A DNA stretch of 64,000 nt from Pseudomonas koreensis (GCF_024169245.1 NZ_JALJWP010000001.1:3969501-4033500); one strand, 5' to 3'. Counted from the stretch's first letter, positions 1 through 9,266 are shown. Numbers and translations: made by a program. Notes: generated from the sequence alone by a model not told the origin.

Positions 1-239
1 CGGCGTTCACCGCCCTGGCGGCGTTGAAGCAGGAGGGCAAGAACATTCGTGCGGTGTATGCGCAGGCCAGTGACAGCGGGATCAAGTTGCTCGCTGAACA
101 GGCCTGGTTTGCCAGTGATGCCAAGGGCCGCCTCAGCGCATTTCTGCTCAAGGGCCAGGCCCAGCAATACGCTGCGGCGCAGGGTGGCAAGGTGTTCGAT
201 TTCAGCGATGACACTGCGCAAGCCGTTGCCGCGCGCTGA
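1..239 (+). CDS. ABC transporter substrate-binding protein, 3' end only
   Basis: The window opens inside this gene; 78 C-terminal residues are visible, read from base 3, ending in TGA. The tail (KVFDFSDDTAQAVAAR) and the permease and ATPase genes downstream fit a periplasmic substrate-binding protein of an SsuA/TauA/nitrate-type importer. The ligand cannot be told from this fragment. A gap of 217 bp filled with repeats separates it from the permease, so the two may be differently expressed. Family identity is inferred mainly from context. Confidence 0.6.
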   Translation, partial: AFTALAALKQEGKNIRAVYAQASDSGIKLLAEQAWFASDAKGRLSAFLLKGQAQQYAAAQGGKVFDFSDDTAQAVAAR

Positions 240-250
240 AGATCAAAAGC

Positions 251-292
251 CCCTCACCCTAACCCTCTCCCGGAGGGAGAGGGGACTGACCG
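251..292. repeat. Intergenic GC-rich repeat (CCCTCACCC...GGGAGAGG), copy 1
   Basis: A CCCTCACCCTAACCCTCTCC stretch is followed by GGAGGGAGAGGGG and then CTGACC. The same motif, or its reverse complement, recurs at 372, 28457, 56681, 62331 and 62432. It lies just after the stop codon of the substrate-binding gene. It can fold into a hairpin but has no T-run. Confidence 0.7.
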
Positions 293-371
293 GGTTGTTT
301 GTGGGAGATACGCCGACGTGAAATATCGAGTCGAACTCAGGTTTTGAAAAGCACGCAGGTCGGCTCCCTTT

Positions 372-412
372 ACCCCTCGCCCCCTTTGGGGGAGAGGGCT
401 GGGGTGAGGGGG
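372..412. repeat. Intergenic GC-rich repeat, copy 2 (inverted relative to copy 1)
   Basis: Reads CCCCTCGCC...GGGGAGAGGGCTGGGGTGAGGGGG, the reverse orientation of the copy at 251. Together the two make a spaced inverted repeat filling the gap between the substrate-binding and permease genes. Confidence 0.65.
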
Positions 413-456
413 TAGATCTCAGCCATCACACAGAAAACGAACTGGAAACCCGCTCC

Positions 457-1266
457 ATGAAAACACCGTTGCGCTGGACATCAAGAGCTGCCTCACCGTT
501 GCGCTGGACATCAAGAGCTGCCTCACTGCTGCTCTGCCTGCTCTTCTGGCAACTCGCCGCCAGTCATCACTGGAACCTCGGCCTGGTGACCTTCGCCAAC
601 GTGCCGACGCCACTGGCGGTGATCGAAGCCGCACTGGGACTGGGCGACTCCGGCAAACTCTGGCAGCACTTGAGCAGCAGTCTCGGTCGCGTCTTTGCCG
701 GCTACCTCGCCGCATTGCTGATCGGCATCGCTCTGGGTCTGGCCATCGGCCGTTCGAAATGGGCCGAAGACATCCTGCTGCCGCCACTGGAAGTCCTCCG
801 CCCGATCCCCGCCGTGGCCTGGATTCCGCTGGCGATCCTGATGTTTCCGTCCTCGGAGTTGTCGATGGTCTTCATCACTTTCACCGGCGCGCTGTTCCCG
901 ATCCTGCTCAACACCGTGCACGGCGTCGAAGGCGTCGATCCGCGCCTCATCGCCTCGGCGAAAAGCCTCGGGGCCGGGCGCCGGGCGATTCTGCTGGAGG
1001 TGATTCTGCCGGGCGCTGCGCCGAGCATCATCACTGGCCTGGCGATCGGCATGGGCACTTCGTGGTTCTGTCTGGTAACGGCGGAAATGATCTCCGGGCA
1101 GTTTGGTATCGGTTATTACACCTGGGAGTCTTACACCATTCAGAACTACGCCGACATTGTTGTCGGCATGCTCCTGATCGGCGTGCTGGGCATGGGCAGC
1201 AGTTGGCTGATCAAACGCCTGGGCGGCTTGTTCACGCCCTGGCATCGACCGCGAGGCAAAGCCTGA
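457..1266 (+). CDS. ABC transporter permease (SsuC/TauC/NrtB type)
   Basis: Inner-membrane channel subunit of an ABC importer, 269 aa, a normal length for the family. Several hydrophobic segments are visible. The cytoplasmic loop around residues 165-205 (IASAKSLGAGRRAILLEVIL, then PGAAPSIITGL) matches the EAA-type motif by which such permeases contact their ATPase. The ATG at 457 opens a reading frame whose residues 4-13 and 14-23 are identical, the result of a 30-bp tandem duplication, so the native N-terminus may be unusual. The stop codon overlaps the ATPase start (TGATG), which implies translational coupling. Substrate unknown; aliphatic sulfonates, taurine or nitrate are typical of the family. 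Confidence 0.9.
   Translation: MKTPLRWTSRAASPLRWTSRAASLLLCLLFWQLAASHHWNLGLVTFANVPTPLAVIEAALGLGDSGKLWQHLSSSLGRVFAGYLAALLIGIALGLAIGRSKWAEDILLPPLEVLRPIPAVAWIPLAILMFPSSELSMVFITFTGALFPILLNTVHGVEGVDPRLIASAKSLGAGRRAILLEVILPGAAPSIITGLAIGMGTSWFCLVTAEMISGQFGIGYYTWESYTIQNYADIVVGMLLIGVLGMGSSWLIKRLGGLFTPWHRPRGKA
466..525 (+). repeat. Perfect 30-bp in-frame tandem duplication
   Basis: Bases 466-495 and 496-525 are identical. Each codes PLRWTSRAAS at the permease N-terminus. Because the unit is a multiple of three, the frame is kept. Confidence 0.95.
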
Positions 1267-2114
1267 TGAGCGTCATGCAAACCCCGGAAGGGCGGATCGA
1301 CATCCGCCAGTTGTCCATCGTCCTCGGCCAGGGCCGCGAAGCCTTCGAGGCGGTGCAGGGCCTCGACTGCCACATCGAACCCGGCCAGTTCGTGTGCATT
1401 CTCGGCCCGTCCGGTTGCGGCAAGTCGACCTTGCTCGGCGCCCTGGCCGGCCACTTGAACGCCAGTACCGGCAGCCTGAAAGTCGACGGCAGCGAAGTGG
1501 CCGGCCCGTCACCGCAGCGCGGCATGGTGTTCCAGCATCACACGCTGTTTCCGTGGCGCACGGTGCGCGACAACGTCGCCTTCGGCCTGAAGATGCGCGG
1601 CGTCGGCAAGGCTGAGCGGCATCGCGCCGCTGACGACATTCTCAAGCTGGTTGGGCTCGAAGGCTTTGCCGAGCGCTGGCCCGATCAGCTCTCCGGAGGC
1701 ATGCAACAACGGGTCGAGATCGCCCGGGTACTGGTCAATCGCCCGCGTCTGTTGCTGATGGACGAGCCGTTCGGTGCGCTGGATGCGCTGACCCGTCTGA
1801 ACATGCAGGAATTGCTGCTGGACATCTGGACGCGCATCCGCACCACCGTGGTCTTCGTTACCCACGACATCGACGAGGCGCTGTTTCTTGCCGATCGCTT
1901 GCTGGTGATGAGCGCGCGACCGGGGCGGATTATCGAAGACTTGCGTCTGGAATTTCCACGCCCGCGCACCAGTGAACTGGTGACCAGCCCCGAGTTCGCC
2001 CGCCTCAAACGCCACTGCCTCGACCTGCTGCGCCACGACAACGACCGACCGCTGCCGCGCCTCAATCCGCTCGGCCTGCCTCCTGAAAACCCTTTGCCGC
2101 GATTTGCCCTATGA
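1266..2114 (+). CDS. ABC transporter ATP-binding protein (SsuB/TauB/NrtD type)
   Basis: Cytoplasmic ATPase of the importer, 282 aa from the ATG at 1266, which overlaps the permease stop. The full nucleotide-binding set is present: Walker A GPSGCGKST, a Q-loop around VFQHHTLFPW, signature LSGGMQQR, Walker B LLLMDEPFGALD and the switch histidine in FVTHDIDEA. The open frame extends further upstream inside the permease, but those codons are out of frame with it and have no role. The TGA overlaps the next gene as ATGA, so permease, ATPase and HEAT protein are probably translated as one coupled unit. Confidence 0.93.
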   Translation: MSVMQTPEGRIDIRQLSIVLGQGREAFEAVQGLDCHIEPGQFVCILGPSGCGKSTLLGALAGHLNASTGSLKVDGSEVAGPSPQRGMVFQHHTLFPWRTVRDNVAFGLKMRGVGKAERHRAADDILKLVGLEGFAERWPDQLSGGMQQRVEIARVLVNRPRLLLMDEPFGALDALTRLNMQELLLDIWTRIRTTVVFVTHDIDEALFLADRLLVMSARPGRIIEDLRLEFPRPRTSELVTSPEFARLKRHCLDLLRHDNDRPLPRLNPLGLPPENPLPRFAL

Positions 2115-3073
2115 CCTCTATTTTTGCTGTGACCGACAACGAAGACATCCTCGCCCTGCAACCGCGCCTGACGGCCGAAGACGCCGGCGTGCGGCGCATT
2201 GCCCTGATTGATCTGGCCGATCTCGAAGAACCGGATGGCTTGCTCTGGCTGGTCGATCGACTACGACAGGACCCCGCCGAGGATGTTCGGGCAGAAGCTG
2301 CGCGATTGCTTGAAGCGTGGGAAGACGAAGCGGTCGTGCAAGCCTTGTGCGAAGCGCTGACGGATCCGTCGTCCGCCGTACAGTCGTCGGCCGCGCAGAG
2401 TCTGAGCCTGCTCAAGACTGCAGCGGCGGGGCGAGTGATTCTGCCGTGGAGCGCCCATGCCGAGGTCAGTGTGCGTATCGCTGCATTTCGGGCGTTACGC
2501 GAATTGCGCTTCGCCGAGGCCGCGCCGGCTGCCCTCGCAGCGTTGGGTGATGCCGATGCCAATGTCCGTCGCGAAGCGGTGGGCGTGCTCGGCTGGCTCA
2601 AACAGCTCGACGCGCTGCCAGCCCTGGCGCGACTGGCCAGCGACGACCCGGACACCGAAGTGCGCCGCGCCGCCACCGGTGCGCTCGGTCTGGCCAGCGG
2701 CGCCGAAGTGCTGCCGGCGCTGCGCCAGGCCTTGCACGACCATGCCTGGCAAGTGCGCGAAGAAGCTGCGACCACGCTGGGCAAGGTCGGCCACATTGAC
2801 GCCGGCCCGGCTTTGGTCGAAGCGCTGAGCGATGATTACTGGCAAGTGCGCCTGCGCGCCACCCGCAGCCTCGGCCGCCTGCGCTTCGTCCCGGCGCTGG
2901 ATGCGCTGATCGACACCCTCGGCCACCGCATCAGCAACCTGCGCAAGGAAGCTGCGCTGGCCCTTGGTGAATTGAACGATCGTGGCGCCGTGGCCGCGTT
3001 GCAGGCAGCGCAGGACGACGGCGACCCGGAAGTGCGCAAAGCCGTGCGCATTGCCTTGAGTCAGTTGCAATGA
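2111..3073 (+). CDS. HEAT-repeat protein (PBS-lyase-like repeats)
   Basis: A 320-residue soluble protein made almost entirely of roughly 31-residue helical repeats, for example the blocks DANVRREAVGVLGWL, DTEVRRAATGALGLA, AWQVREEAATTLGKV, YWQVRLRATRSLGRL and NLRKEAALALGEL. Each carries the V/L-R-x-x-A-x-x-A-L-G pattern of PBS-lyase HEAT-like repeats, known as protein-interaction scaffolds. There is no signal peptide, so it should be cytoplasmic. It overlaps both neighbours by 4 bp (ATGA), tying it to the ABC importer. What it binds is unknown; a role in metallo- or redox-protein assembly or in transporter control would be guesswork. Confidence 0.88.
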   Translation: MTSIFAVTDNEDILALQPRLTAEDAGVRRIALIDLADLEEPDGLLWLVDRLRQDPAEDVRAEAARLLEAWEDEAVVQALCEALTDPSSAVQSSAAQSLSLLKTAAAGRVILPWSAHAEVSVRIAAFRALRELRFAEAAPAALAALGDADANVRREAVGVLGWLKQLDALPALARLASDDPDTEVRRAATGALGLASGAEVLPALRQALHDHAWQVREEAATTLGKVGHIDAGPALVEALSDDYWQVRLRATRSLGRLRFVPALDALIDTLGHRISNLRKEAALALGELNDRGAVAALQAAQDDGDPEVRKAVRIALSQLQ

Positions 3074-3399
3074 ACCCGCTGTCGGTGGGCAACTCGCAGA
3101 GTGCGCGCACGCTACGCCTGAGTTGGCCGGACGGGCGCGAATCGCTGCTCAAGCATGCCGATCTGCGTCGGCAATGCCCGTGCTCGCAATGCCGCGCGTT
3201 TCGCCTGCGCGGCGTCACGCCGCTGGTTGATGATCGCGTACGCCTGCTCGAACTCCACCCGCAGGGGTATGGCGTGCAACTGGTGTTCAGCGATGGGCAT
3301 CAACGCGGGATTTACCCGTGGGAGTATCTGGCACAGCTTGATTCTTCGCCTCTCCCATTTTTACAGAGACATGAGGATTCTGTAGGAGCTGACGAGTGA
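3070..3399 (+). CDS. DUF971 protein
   Basis: A 109-residue protein starting at an ATG that overlaps the HEAT gene stop. It matches the DUF971 (gamma-butyrobetaine hydroxylase N-terminal-like) fold: a TLRLSWPDG opening, a C-P-C-S-Q-C-R cysteine cluster around residues 36-42 and the terminal SDGHQRGIYPWEYL block. In larger enzymes this domain binds zinc; standalone copies often sit beside iron-sulfur or ATPase genes. The last residues (about VGADE) are coded by the left end of a repeat element starting at 3381, so the C-terminus appears to have been replaced or extended by it. Confidence 0.85.
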   Translation: MNPLSVGNSQSARTLRLSWPDGRESLLKHADLRRQCPCSQCRAFRLRGVTPLVDDRVRLLELHPQGYGVQLVFSDGHQRGIYPWEYLAQLDSSPLPFLQRHEDSVGADE

Positions 3400-3472
3400 A
3401 ACGAGGCTGCGATCTTTTGACTTTGACTTTTAAAAGCAAGATCAAAAGATCGCAGCCTTCGGCAGCTCCTAC
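3381..3472. repeat. Palindromic intergenic repeat (GTAGGAGCTG...GATCGCAGCC type)
   Basis: Left arm TGTAGGAGCTGACGAG..GGCTGCGATCTTTTGA and right arm ATCAAAAGATCGCAGCC..GGCAGCTCCTAC are reverse complements around a short centre. This is a Pseudomonas-type repeat distinct from the 'CCTGCTCGCGA' class seen elsewhere here. It overlaps the 3' end of the DUF971 gene and ends about 35 bp before the LexA2 operator. Confidence 0.85.
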
Positions 3473-3506
3473 GCCGACTGGCGGTTCTTGTCAGGAAATT
3501 CCTACA

Positions 3507-3524
3507 GGAGTACAAATGTACTCC
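3507..3524 (+). promoter_or_regulatory. LexA2-type operator over the lexA2 translation start
   Basis: GGAGTACAAATGTACTCC has 7-bp inverted arms around AAAT. Its core GTAC-N4-GTAC is close to the GTAC-N4-GTGC box described for LexA2 of Pseudomonas putida. It covers both the Shine-Dalgarno (AGGAG, 3506-3510) and the ATG at 3516. A plausible promoter, TTGTCA at 3488-3493 and TACAAA at 3511-3516 (17-bp spacing), runs into the operator, so repressor binding would block transcription. Confidence 0.7.
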
Positions 3525-4133
3525 ATGACAAACCTGACTCCCCGCCGTACCGCCATCCTGACTTTTATCCGCGATCGCATCGCCGAGCACGGTCAGCCCC
3601 CAAGCCTCGCTGAAATCAGCGAGGCGTTTGGTTTTGCCTCGCGCAGCGTGGCGCGCAAGCATGTGCTGGCGCTCACCGAAGCCGGTTTCATCGAGGTCAA
3701 CCCGCATCAGGCCCGGGGCATTCGCCTGGTGGGGCAACCACCGCGTCCGGAGCTGCTTGAGATCCCTGTGCTCGGTCGCGTGGCCGCCGGTGCGCCGATC
3801 GGCGCCGATGCCGACATCCATAACCGCCTGCTGCTCGACCCGGCGCTGTTTTCCCGCACCCCGGATTACATGCTGCGGGTGCAGGGCGACTCGATGATCG
3901 AAGACGGCATCCTTGATGGCGATCTGGTCGGGGTGCGGCGCAATCCCGAGGCGCTCAACGGCCAGATCGTCGTTGCGCGCCTGGACGGTGAGGTGACCAT
4001 CAAGCGCTTCGAGCGGGTCGGTGCAGAAGTGCGCCTGCTGCCGCGTAACCCGGCGTATCAGCCGATTGTCGTGCGTGATGATCAGGATCTGGCCATCGAA
4101 GGCGTGTTCTGTGGTCTGGTGAGGCAAGGCTGA
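3516..4133 (+). CDS. lexA2: LexA2, second SOS repressor, self-cleaving
   Basis: A 205-residue LexA-family repressor. Residues about 1-70 form the winged-helix DNA-binding part (LTPRR, then SLAEISEAFGF and RSVARKHVLALTEAG). The C-terminal S24 peptidase part has the cleavage bond Ala91-Gly92 (RVAAGAP), nucleophile Ser126 (QGDSM) and general base Lys163 (VTIKRF). It heads the imuA-imuB-dnaE2 operon and overlaps imuA as TGATG. The ATG at 3516 has a good Shine-Dalgarno 5 bases away; an ATG at 3525 (MTNLTPRR) aligns better with typical LexA N-termini and would leave the operator entirely upstream. RecA-stimulated cleavage after DNA damage should derepress the operon. Confidence 0.95.
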   Translation: MYSMTNLTPRRTAILTFIRDRIAEHGQPPSLAEISEAFGFASRSVARKHVLALTEAGFIEVNPHQARGIRLVGQPPRPELLEIPVLGRVAAGAPIGADADIHNRLLLDPALFSRTPDYMLRVQGDSMIEDGILDGDLVGVRRNPEALNGQIVVARLDGEVTIKRFERVGAEVRLLPRNPAYQPIVVRDDQDLAIEGVFCGLVRQG

Positions 4134-4750
4134 TGGGCGCCGTCGTTGCGTTGGATACGCTGTTCAATGGTGGCCAGGTCTGGCGCGGCCGGCCTGCGCC
4201 ACCGGCGGCGAGCCCGCAGCCGACCGGGCTCGCGGCACTGGACGCGGCCCTGCCCAGCGGCGGCTGGCCGGAAGCGGCGCTGAGCGAAATCCTCTTGGCC
4301 GGCCCCGGTGTCGGTGAACTGCAACTGGTCTGGCCGACCTTGGCACGGTTGTCGGCGGCGGGCGAACGCATCGTGCTGGTGGCACCGCCATTTGTGCCGT
4401 ATCCGCAGGCCTGGGCCAATGCCGGGGTCGATCTGCGCCAGTTGTCAGTGATTCAGGCCTGCGAACGCGATGCCTTATGGGCGGCGGAGCAGTGCTTGCG
4501 CTCGGGCAGTTGCGGCGCAGTGCTGTGCTGGCCGAACAAGGCCGATGACCGTGCGTTGCGGCGTTTGCAGGTAGCGGCGGAAACCGGCCAGACCCTGGCC
4601 TTTGCCTGGCGCCCGTTGAGCGAAGCGGTCAACCCGTCACCGGCAGCGTTACGGATTGCCATCGATGCCAGACCGGCGCAGCTACGCGTGCTCAAGTGCC
4701 GTGGCGGGCTGTCGGGTGCGGCGCCGATTGCCTTTGCCATGGGGCACTGA
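4133..4750 (+). CDS. imuA: ImuA, mutasome-associated RecA/SulA-like protein
   Basis: A 205-residue protein between lexA2 and imuB, the standard position for ImuA. The segment TGLAALDAALPSGGWPEAALSEIL resembles the RecA/SulA-like opening of the family. ImuA is needed with ImuB and DnaE2 for damage-induced mutagenesis and is thought to link the machinery to RecA. The TGATG overlap with lexA2 and the 5-base gap to imuB indicate one transcript. It is shorter than ImuA of alpha-proteobacteria, as usual in Pseudomonas. Confidence 0.9.
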   Translation: MGAVVALDTLFNGGQVWRGRPAPPAASPQPTGLAALDAALPSGGWPEAALSEILLAGPGVGELQLVWPTLARLSAAGERIVLVAPPFVPYPQAWANAGVDLRQLSVIQACERDALWAAEQCLRSGSCGAVLCWPNKADDRALRRLQVAAETGQTLAFAWRPLSEAVNPSPAALRIAIDARPAQLRVLKCRGGLSGAAPIAFAMGH

Positions 4751-4755
4751 TCGTC

Positions 4756-6171
4756 ATGCGCTGGGTATGTATTCTGTTTCCGCAATTGGCCCTCGACGCC
4801 GTGCTGCGTCAGCGGCCCGACCCTGAAGAGCCGCTGGTGCTGCTCAGCGGCCCGGCCCAGCGCCGGGTGCTGCAAGCGGTGAATCCGGCGGCGCGCAAAC
4901 TCGGTCTGCGTCCGGGCATGTCGATGACCGCTGCGCAAGCCATGAGCAAAGGCTTTGCCACCGCCGATTACGAGGTGGCAGAGGTCGAGCACTGGCAGCA
5001 GTTTCTGGCGGCGTGGGCCTATCGGTTCAGTGCCCAGGTCAGCGTGCATTATCCGCGCACCGTGGTGTTCGAGATCGAATCAAGCCTCGGTCTGTTCGGT
5101 ACCTGGCCGCAATTCGAAGCTCGCCTGCGCCAGGAATTGCAAGACCTGGGTTTTCGCCACCGCATCGTCGCCGCGCCGAACCCGGTGGCGGCGCGGGTGC
5201 TGGCCAACGCCTACGATGGCCTGGTGGTGCCGGACGGCGAAGCCTTGCAGCATCACCTCGGGCAATTGCCGGTCGACCGTGTCGGCCTGGAACCCAATGT
5301 CGCTACGGCGTTGTCGCGCATGGGCCTGCGCAATCTCAGTCAGGTGCAAAGCCTGCCACGCCAGGCACTGGCCCGGCGCTTCGAGGCGCAGATGCTCAAA
5401 CACCTCGACACGCTGTTCGGCGCACGCCCTCTGGCGCTGGCGTTCTATCTGCCGCCAGACCGCTTCGATATCCGCATCGAACTGAATTTCGACGTGCAAT
5501 CCCATCAGGCCTTGCTGTTCCCGTTACGACGCCTGACCGGCGATTTGTCGGCGTTCCTCTGCGGGCGCGACAGCGGTGTGCAGCGCTTCGATCTGCATCT
5601 GGAACACGCCGGGCTGGCGGACACGGTGATCAAGGTCGGCCTGCTCAGTGCCGAGCGTGATGCGGCGATGCTTTTTGAATTGGCCCGTGGGCGCCTTGAG
5701 CAAGTACAGGTCGAGGCGCCGGTGCGTGGTTTTCGCTTGCGCGCCGAAGACCTGCCGAGTTTTGTTCCGCAGTATCAGGAACTGTTCGACGACCGCCCGC
5801 AGCAGACCTTGCCCTGGGAACAATTGCGCGAACGCCTGCGCGCACGGCTGGGCGATGACGCGGTGCAGGGGTTACGTTTTCAGGCCGATCACCGCCCAGA
5901 ATGTGCATGGCAGAGTGGGGTCGACAAACAGCCTTGTATGGGGTTGCCCAGTGTCCAGCGACCGGGCTGGCTGCTCAACGAAGCACAAAGCGTGGCGGAA
6001 GGTTCGGCGCGGATTCTCATGGGACCGGAGCGTATCGAATCCGGTTGGTGGGACGGTGGCGACGTACGGCGTGATTACTACCTGATCCAGAACCGCGCCG
6101 GTCAGCAGGGCTGGGCCTGGCGCGCAGTAGGTGAGGGCGGTCCGTTGTGGCTGCAGGGCTGGTTCGCATGA
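4756..6171 (+). CDS. imuB: ImuB, Y-family polymerase-like mutasome hub
   Basis: A 471-residue protein starting [17 protein letters not shown]. The Y-family polymerase palm/finger layout is recognisable, including [20 protein letters not shown] and the helix-hairpin-helix-like [16 protein letters not shown] around residues 180-200. The usual catalytic acidic signature of DinB near the N-terminus is absent; ImuB proteins are regarded as catalytically inactive adaptors that recruit DnaE2 to the beta clamp. The TGA overlaps the dnaE2 ATG (ATGA). The ATG at 4756 was preferred over upstream in-frame codons because it follows the imuA stop by 5 bases. Confidence 0.93.
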   Translation: MRWVCILFPQLALDAVLRQRPDPEEPLVLLSGPAQRRVLQAVNPAARKLGLRPGMSMTAAQAMSKGFATADYEVAEVEHWQQFLAAWAYRFSAQVSVHYPRTVVFEIESSLGLFGTWPQFEARLRQELQDLGFRHRIVAAPNPVAARVLANAYDGLVVPDGEALQHHLGQLPVDRVGLEPNVATALSRMGLRNLSQVQSLPRQALARRFEAQMLKHLDTLFGARPLALAFYLPPDRFDIRIELNFDVQSHQALLFPLRRLTGDLSAFLCGRDSGVQRFDLHLEHAGLADTVIKVGLLSAERDAAMLFELARGRLEQVQVEAPVRGFRLRAEDLPSFVPQYQELFDDRPQQTLPWEQLRERLRARLGDDAVQGLRFQADHRPECAWQSGVDKQPCMGLPSVQRPGWLLNEAQSVAEGSARILMGPERIESGWWDGGDVRRDYYLIQNRAGQQGWAWRAVGEGGPLWLQGWFA

Positions 6172-9100
6172 ACGCGAGATATGCCGAACTGCATTGCCTG
6201 TCGAACTTCAGCTTCCAGCGTGGGGCTTCCAGCGCCCTTGAGCTGTTTCAGCGGGCGAAAAAGCACGGTTATCAGGCGCTGGCGATCACCGATGAATGCA
6301 CCCTGGCGGGGATCGTTCGTGCCTGGCAAGCGGCGAAGTCTGTGGAGTTGCCGCTGATCATCGGCAGCGAAATTCGCATCGACAACGGCCTGAAACTGGT
6401 GCTGCTGGTGGAAAACCTTGCCGGCTATCAGGCCCTGTGCGGCTTGATCACTCAGGCTCGGCGGCGTACGCAAAAAGGCCAGTATCAGGTGCTGCGCGAA
6501 GACTTCGCCGAAGCGCTGCCGGGTTTGCTGGTGCTATGGGTGCCGGATTCAGTGGATGATCGCGAAGAGGGGCGCTGGCTGAAACAGACCTTCGGCGAAC
6601 GTCTGTGGCTGGCGGTTCAGCTGCATCGCGGGCAGAACGATCAGCAGCGGTTGACGGCATTGTTGGCTCTGGCGGCTGAGCTGCAGATTCCAGCGCTGGC
6701 CAGCGGCGATGTGCACATGCACGCCCGAGGCCGCCGTGCCTTGCAGGACACCATGACCGCGATCCGTCATCACGTCCCCGTGGCTGAAGCGGGTCTGCGC
6801 CTGCACCCCAATGGCGAGCGGCATTTGCGCTGCCTCGATGAGTTGCGCGAACTGTACCCGCCGACCTTGCTTGAGGAAACGGTCAAACTGGCCCGACGCT
6901 GCACCTTCGATCTGAGCGAACTGCGCTATCAATATCCGAAAGAGCTGGTGCCCGAGGGCCACAGCGCCAGTTCCTGGTTGCGGCACCTGACCAAGCAAGG
7001 CATCGCCTGGCGCTGGGAAAAAGGCGCGCCCTTCAAAGTGCTCAGACAGATCAATAAAGAACTGAAGCTGATCGCCGAACTCGGTTACGAAAGCTACTTC
7101 CTCACCGTGCACGACGTGGTGCGCTTCGCCCGCACGCAGAAAATCCTCTGTCAGGGCCGCGGTTCGGCCGCCAATTCGGCGGTCTGTTTTGCCCTGGGCA
7201 TCACCGAGATCGATCCGGATCGCACCACGCTGCTGTTCGAGCGCTTCATGTCCAAGGAACGCAACGAGCCGCCGGACATTGATGTCGATTTCGAGCACGA
7301 GCGCCGCGAAGAAGTCCTGCAATACGTGTTCAACCGTTACGGCCGGCGGCGTGCGGCGCTGACGGCGGTGGTCAGCACCTATCACGCCACCGGTGCCGTG
7401 CGCGATGTGGCCAAGGCCCTCGGCCTGCCGCCGGATCAGATCAATGCGCTGGCCGATTGCTGCGGCCGCTGGAGTGATGAAACGCCGCCGCTGGAGCGCT
7501 TGCGGGAGGGTGGTTTCGACCCGGACAGTCCGGTGCTGCGCCGGGTGTTGAGCCTGACCGGGCAACTGATCGGCTTCCCCCGGCACCTGTCGCAGCACCC
7601 TGGCGGTTTCGTGATTTCCGAGCAGCCGCTGGACACCCTGGTGCCGGTCGAAAACGCGGCGATGGTCGACCGTACGATCATTCAATGGGACAAGGACGAC
7701 CTCGATGCGGTCGGCCTGCTCAAGGTGGATATCCTCGCCTTGGGCATGCTCAGTGCAATTCGCCGCTGCTTCGACCTGTTGCGCCGGCATCGCGAGCTGG
7801 ATTTGACGCTCGCGACGATCCCGCCCGAAGACAAACCAACCTACGCAATGATCAGCCGCGCCGATACCGTCGGCGTGTTTCAGATCGAGTCGCGCGCGCA
7901 GATGTCGATGCTGCCGCGCCTGAAACCGCAGACGTTCTACGATCTGGTGATCGAAGTGGCGATCGTCCGGCCGGGGCCGATTCAGGGCGGCATGGTGCAT
8001 CCGTATCTGCGCCGGCGTAATAACGAAGAGGCGGAAACCTACCCGTCACCGGCGCTCGAAGTCGTGCTGAAAAGAACCCTGGGCGTGCCGCTGTTCCAGG
8101 AGCAAGTCATGCAGATCGCTATCGTCGCCGCCGACTACAGCCCCGGCGAGGCTGATCAGTTGCGCCGTTCCATGGCCGCATGGAAACGCCATGGCGGACT
8201 GGAACCGCACAAGGAACGTCTCGCCGCCGGGATGAAGAAGAATGGCTATACCGAAGAGTTTGCTGCTCAGATTTTCGAGCAGATCAAGGGATTCGGCAGT
8301 TACGGCTTTCCCGAATCCCACGCCGCCAGTTTCGCTTTGCTGACCTACGCCAGTTGCTGGCTGAAATGTCACGAGCCGGCGGCGTTCGCCTGTGCGCTGA
8401 TCAACAGTTGGCCGATGGGGTTCTACAGTCCCGACCAGATTCTGCAGGACGCACGCCGGCACCAACTGCAGATCCGCCCGGTGGACGTGCGGGCCAGCGA
8501 TTGGGATTGCAGCCTCGAACCGCTGAGTGCCGGACAACCGGCGATTCGCATGGGCCTGCGCATGATCAAAGGCTTTCGCGAAGAAGACGCCCGACGCATC
8601 GAAGTTGCGCGCCGCCACGGAACGTTTGCCGATGTCGCTGATCTGGGCGAGCGGGCGTCCCTGGACAGCCGTGCGCAGGCGTTATTAGCGGACTCCGGCG
8701 CCTTGCGCGGTCTGGCCGGGCACCGCCATCGTGCGCGCTGGGAAGTGGCGGGGGTGCAGAAACAACTTGGCCTGTTCGCCGGCCTGCCCAATGAAGAAGA
8801 AGTCAAAATCGTCCTGCCAAAACCCAGCGTCGGCGAAGATGTGCATGCCGATTACGCGACGGTGGGCACCACATTGGGGCCGCACCCGCTGGCGTTGTTG
8901 CGTGGCGAATTGCAGGCGCGGCGTTGCCGCAGTTCGCGGGAATTGCTGGATATTGAACATGGTCGGCCGGTGAGCGTGGCCGGGCTGGTCACCGGACGGC
9001 AACGCCCCGGCACGGCCAGCGGCGTGACGTTCGTGACCCTGGAAGATGAGTTCGGCAACGTCAACGTGGTGGTCTGGCGTGATCTGGCCGAGCGCCAGCG

Positions 9101-9245
9101 ACAAGTGCTGGTCGGCTCGCAATTGCTCAAGGTCGACGGCCGCTGGGAGCGCGAAGGCGAGGTACGCCATCTGATCGCCGGACGCATGAGCGACCTGAGC
9201 CCGCTGCTCAACGGCATTCACGTGCAGAGCCGGGATTTTCACTGA
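6168..9245 (+). CDS. dnaE2: DnaE2, error-prone DNA polymerase III alpha-like subunit
   Basis: A 1,025-residue C-family polymerase, the normal length for DnaE2. The N-terminal PHP domain ([17 protein letters not shown], later [20 protein letters not shown]) is followed by the polymerase core with [38 protein letters not shown] and [14 protein letters not shown], which supply the catalytic aspartates. A C-terminal OB-like domain ([21 protein letters not shown], about residues 940-1010) follows. It is the polymerase of the LexA2-controlled mutasome and carries out translesion synthesis after DNA damage. The start overlaps the imuB stop; a REP pair follows its own stop. Confidence 0.96.
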   Translation: MNARYAELHCLSNFSFQRGASSALELFQRAKKHGYQALAITDECTLAGIVRAWQAAKSVELPLIIGSEIRIDNGLKLVLLVENLAGYQALCGLITQARRRTQKGQYQVLREDFAEALPGLLVLWVPDSVDDREEGRWLKQTFGERLWLAVQLHRGQNDQQRLTALLALAAELQIPALASGDVHMHARGRRALQDTMTAIRHHVPVAEAGLRLHPNGERHLRCLDELRELYPPTLLEETVKLARRCTFDLSELRYQYPKELVPEGHSASSWLRHLTKQGIAWRWEKGAPFKVLRQINKELKLIAELGYESYFLTVHDVVRFARTQKILCQGRGSAANSAVCFALGITEIDPDRTTLLFERFMSKERNEPPDIDVDFEHERREEVLQYVFNRYGRRRAALTAVVSTYHATGAVRDVAKALGLPPDQINALADCCGRWSDETPPLERLREGGFDPDSPVLRRVLSLTGQLIGFPRHLSQHPGGFVISEQPLDTLVPVENAAMVDRTIIQWDKDDLDAVGLLKVDILALGMLSAIRRCFDLLRRHRELDLTLATIPPEDKPTYAMISRADTVGVFQIESRAQMSMLPRLKPQTFYDLVIEVAIVRPGPIQGGMVHPYLRRRNNEEAETYPSPALEVVLKRTLGVPLFQEQVMQIAIVAADYSPGEADQLRRSMAAWKRHGGLEPHKERLAAGMKKNGYTEEFAAQIFEQIKGFGSYGFPESHAASFALLTYASCWLKCHEPAAFACALINSWPMGFYSPDQILQDARRHQLQIRPVDVRASDWDCSLEPLSAGQPAIRMGLRMIKGFREEDARRIEVARRHGTFADVADLGERASLDSRAQALLADSGALRGLAGHRHRARWEVAGVQKQLGLFAGLPNEEEVKIVLPKPSVGEDVHADYATVGTTLGPHPLALLRGELQARRCRSSRELLDIEHGRPVSVAGLVTGRQRPGTASGVTFVTLEDEFGNVNVVVWRDLAERQRQVLVGSQLLKVDGRWEREGEVRHLIAGRMSDLSPLLNGIHVQSRDFH

Positions 9246-9266
9246 TTCCTTCCTCAGCCAAACCTC

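Noticed and set aside
3536..9245. The imuB/dnaE2 region as a mobile cassette
   Set aside because: Composition matches the surroundings, there are no flanking repeats typical of transfer, and the cassette is standard in the genus.
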